From Bacillota bacterium (GTDB taxonomy: Bacteria > Bacillota_E > RBS10-35 > JAJYVN01), in NCBI GenBank assembly GCA_021846605.1, contig JAJZWQ010000147.1:1-7472 (forward strand): 7,472 nt of DNA, written 5' to 3'. Below the pieces are notes generated by a model, which was not told where the DNA came from, searched no databases, and saw only the letters and a program-made list of their open reading frames with translations. Positions within the stretch are counted from its first letter, which is position 1; each line of letters begins with the position of its first letter. Shown piece by piece: positions 5,675 through 7,472 of the stretch. A program made the translations under genes and the position numbers.

Positions 5675-6529
5675 TCAATCGGAGGACAGGGCGCGTCCGT
5701 GCCGGCGGATGCGTTCCGCGGTGCTCTGAATCCCCACCCATTGGTCTTGCGGTCCTTCGTAGACCACGGTGTAGGCTCCGGCAAAATGGGTGTCGGCCAC
5801 GAGGTCGAGCAGGGCATCGAAACCGTCGGTTTCGAGGTTGCCTTGCGCATCCAGGTCGGGTTTGGCGTGTACCGAGCGCGCAAACGGGAGGATCTGGGCC
5901 AGCGCGGCGGCGCGGGTGGCCTTGGGGAAGTTGCCAAAGTCCGCCGTCAGTTGGACACGCCCCTGCAGGCGCATGCAGATTTGGGTGCAGACTTCCGCGG
6001 TGGAAGCGAGGCGGCGGAAGTTTTCGGTCAGGATGCCGACGTCAAGGCTGCGGCCCAGGGTGGCCAGTTCGTCCAGGGCTGCGACGGCGCGGTCGATGGC
6101 TGCCTCGTCGTAAGGGCTGCCTTCCCCGGCGACGACCCGGACGTGGCGTGCGCCCAGCCGCGCCGCCAAGCGTACCCAGCCGGCGATGTAGGCGCGGTCC
6201 GCGTCCCGCCGCTGCGGATCGGCCGCGCTGATGTCGCCGTAGTCGACCAGCAGGCTCCACAACACCACGCCCGCCCGCTCGAAGGCCTGGCGGATCTCCG
6301 CGGCGTCGTCGTCGTGGATGGTCTCCAGGGCGGGCAGGTGGAAGTGGCCGAGTTCGCACGCCTGCAATCCCATGGCCGCCAAGCGGGCCGGCAGGTCCGT
6401 CAGCGGCAGGGTCCGGGGTCGGTCTTCCACCGTGGTCACCGGGGTATGCGCCTGTGGGTCCCACTTGGTCCAGTGCAGAGGACCGAGGTGGCGGTTCAAC
6501 GCCCAAGAAGAGACCGATAGAAGTGCCAT
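5675..6529 (-). CDS. Sugar phosphate isomerase/epimerase, xylose-isomerase-like TIM barrel (copy 2)
   Basis: A 284-residue protein of usual size for the PF01261 TIM-barrel family. Candidate metal ligands appear in the family order: E169 in 'GILTENF', D197 in 'LTADFGN', H221 in 'SVHAKPD' and E258 in 'VVYEGP'. Other barrel strands are visible at 'ACELGHFHLP' (58-67), 'VVLWSLLVDYGD' (88-99) and 'ARHVRVVAGEG' (127-137). 'HLGPLHWTKWD' near the N-terminus (14-24) may help form the active-site lid. It differs clearly from the copy 1 enzyme, lacking the 'R-x-P-G-x-G' element and the 'DPSH' motif, so the two probably act on different substrates or steps. The ATG at 6529 has only a weak AGG 9 bases upstream; an extension in the same frame to 7219 is open but looks non-coding. 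No signal peptide is seen. It faces the zinc-ribbon gene tail to tail. Confidence 0.86.
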   Translation of the reverse strand: MALLSVSSWALNRHLGPLHWTKWDPQAHTPVTTVEDRPRTLPLTDLPARLAAMGLQACELGHFHLPALETIHDDDAAEIRQAFERAGVVLWSLLVDYGDISAADPQRRDADRAYIAGWVRLAARLGARHVRVVAGEGSPYDEAAIDRAVAALDELATLGRSLDVGILTENFRRLASTAEVCTQICMRLQGRVQLTADFGNFPKATRAAALAQILPFARSVHAKPDLDAQGNLETDGFDALLDLVADTHFAGAYTVVYEGPQDQWVGIQSTAERIRRHGRALSSD

Positions 6530-7234
6530 GCGTCGAGCCTGGTCCAACGGCGTGGCCAACCGCCTTGGGGCTGTCCACGGGTCCGCCCGACCAGGCTTCT
6601 GCCCCTTTCCGGCCTTGGACTGCGCCCGTGCCCCTTGGGGAGGCGGGCATGCCAGCGGCGGACCGGTACGGTCGCGGGATGTCGGCCCCGCGGCGCACGC
6701 CGGAACGGCGCATCCCGCCTCCGGTGGTGGGTAGGTTCGGGGGCGGTGGGGCCGTCCCCTGCGTGCGACCGCCGGCCGGTCCGGGGTGGGTCGCGCACGG
6801 ACGCGCCAGCGCCTCCAAAGCGTTCCACGCGTACCCAGCCCACGCTGCGACCCCATCCCTTGGGCGGCGCTTTGCGTGGAAGGCCACACGGAACGCTCGG
6901 TGTCCGTCGTTGCGCTTCCATACCCCCGTCTGCCCGCCAGCGGTGGGTCCCCGCGCCTTGGGGTCCCGCAGTCGGGTGCCCTTGCGCCGGTTGCCGCGAG
7001 GCGCTGCCCGTGGCGCGGCTGGTTGCCGGTCTCCCGTGCGTGCGTGCGTGCGTGCGCGGGCGGCTGCGGCGAGCGGCGCGGGACGACTCCCAGTGGCCCG
7101 CCGACCCCACGCACGCGCCACGGGGTCGGCCCCTGCCCGGTGACGGTGGGGAGGGTCCAGGGGCGGCCGGTGCAGCCCGGATTGGGGCGCCACGAACGGC
7201 AGAAGTCGCGGTTGGTCAAGGAATTGGGCGGCGG
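6530..7234. other. 705-bp stretch with no recognisable gene
   Basis: Long open frames on both strands are Arg/Pro/Gly/Ala-rich without motifs and are best explained by the scarcity of stop codons at this base composition. The region must include the promoter of the minus-strand isomerase, but no clear -35/-10 pair is visible. A GTGC microsatellite lies at 7036-7055. Confidence 0.5.
7036..7055. repeat. Tetranucleotide microsatellite (GTGC)x5
   Basis: Five exact tandem copies of GTGC in non-coding DNA, with one further GC after them. The repeat is alternating purine-pyrimidine and so is prone to slippage and to Z-DNA-like structure. No gene is in frame with it. Confidence 0.85.
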
Positions 7235-7319
7235 TTGACACCCCGGGAGGGCACTGCTTTGTCCGGCCCTGTGGTAGACTATTTACACTACTTTGACCAC
7301 CGTCGATCGTTGACAACCG
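7235..7319 (+). promoter_or_regulatory. AT-rich control region with TTGAC repeats, likely promoter of a gene beyond the right edge
   Basis: Within very GC-rich DNA, positions 7274-7320 are conspicuously AT-rich. A possible extended -10 element (TG at 7272-7273, then TAGACT at 7275-7280) is present, but the perfect -35 hexamer TTGACA at 7235-7240 is 34 bp away, too far to pair with it. A 10-bp direct repeat, TTGACCACCG (7293-7302) and TTGACAACCG (7310-7319), has its copies 17 bp apart start to start; an inverted relative TTGACCAACC lies on the other strand at 7219-7210. GTAG (7274-7277) and CTAC (7288-7291) flank the AT-rich core. This suggests a promoter with binding sites for a regulator, reading rightwards. 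Its target is outside the window. Confidence 0.45.
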
Positions 7320-7467
7320 ACCCGCAGTGTGGCACGGGATCTCGCCCGATCGGGCAGGTCGGTCCGTCCCAGGGTCCAGGGGCCGAACCGAGGGATCGGG
7401 GCAGCCACCGCCGCACCTTGGTGAGCCTGCGGCGCCGGGTCGGTGGGGCCGCTGTGGGGATGCGGCC
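7316..7467 (+). other. Possible structured leader RNA with several stems
   Basis: Directly after the AT-rich island come consecutive potential stems. ACCGACC (7316-7322) can pair with GGTCGGT (7357-7363) and encloses the perfect palindrome GCCCGATCGGGC (7344-7355). CCACCG plus CCGCA (7405-7415) can pair with TGCGG (7428-7432) and CGGTGG (7441-7446). GGCCGC (7447-7452) can pair with GCGGCC (7462-7467). No reading frame with a credible start is seen. The arrangement fits a 5' leader, but I recognise none of the common riboswitch, T-box or small-RNA signatures, and short stems are frequent by chance at this GC content. Confidence 0.25.
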
Positions 7468-7472
7468 GCGCC

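Noticed and set aside
6530..7219. A 230-codon extension of the copy 2 isomerase upstream of its ATG
   Set aside because: It is Arg/Pro/Thr-rich low-complexity sequence with no domain, and the barrel is complete when starting at 6529.
7235..7280. TTGACA at 7235-7240 paired with TAGACT at 7275-7280 as a sigma-A promoter
   Set aside because: The spacer is 34 bp instead of about 17, so the two hexamers cannot work as one promoter. The extended -10 may act without this -35.
1..7472. tRNA, rRNA, CRISPR array, insertion sequence or phage attachment site
   Set aside because: I looked for T-loop consensus, regularly spaced repeats, transposase motifs and long terminal inverted repeats and saw none.

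Overview
The window is very GC-rich (roughly 70% by eye) and bacterial. Starts are often GTG, and where ribosome binding sites are visible they are plain purine-rich Shine-Dalgarno sequences. A SNF2-helicase/SWIM-protein pair, two xylose-isomerase-like TIM-barrel proteins and a DUF1080-type protein would fit a high-GC Gram-positive such as the Thermaerobacter or Symbiobacterium type of Firmicutes, or an actinobacterium. No ribosomal or other phylogenetic marker is present, so this assignment is only a guess.

Layout. Positions 1-120 hold the last 39 codons of a SNF2-family helicase. Three bases later comes its usual partner, a SWIM zinc-finger protein (124-1230, +). A 189-bp spacer follows, then a sugar phosphate isomerase/epimerase starting at a GTG (1420-2262, +). 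After 403 bp without a gene there is a convergent DUF1080 / 3-keto-glycoside-hydrolase-like protein (2666-3304, -). The next 2 kb are mostly non-coding. They contain a small conserved-looking protein with a CPH...CPxC signature (4068-4394, +) and, further on, a short remnant of a parallel beta-helix (pectate-lyase-like) protein (about 4865-5038, +). A second small protein with a two-knuckle zinc ribbon follows (5295-5621, +). It ends in a strong hairpin and converges on a second, clearly different sugar phosphate isomerase/epimerase (5675-6529, -). From 6530 to about 7230 I see no gene. The last 240 bases hold an AT-rich island with repeated TTGAC motifs and then a run of possible hairpins, which looks like the control region of a gene beyond the right edge.

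How the genes may work together. The helicase and SWIM protein form a standard conserved pair of probable nucleic-acid function, unrelated to the rest. The two TIM-barrel isomerases and the DUF1080 protein point to carbohydrate breakdown, plausibly through 3-keto sugar intermediates. The beta-helix fragment would fit a lost polysaccharide-degrading function. That link is inference: the genes lie on opposite strands, are not one operon, and no sugar dehydrogenase or transporter is in view. Only about 56% of the window is convincingly coding. With a gene remnant and several simple repeats, this suggests a loosely packed, decaying accessory region rather than a compact core segment.
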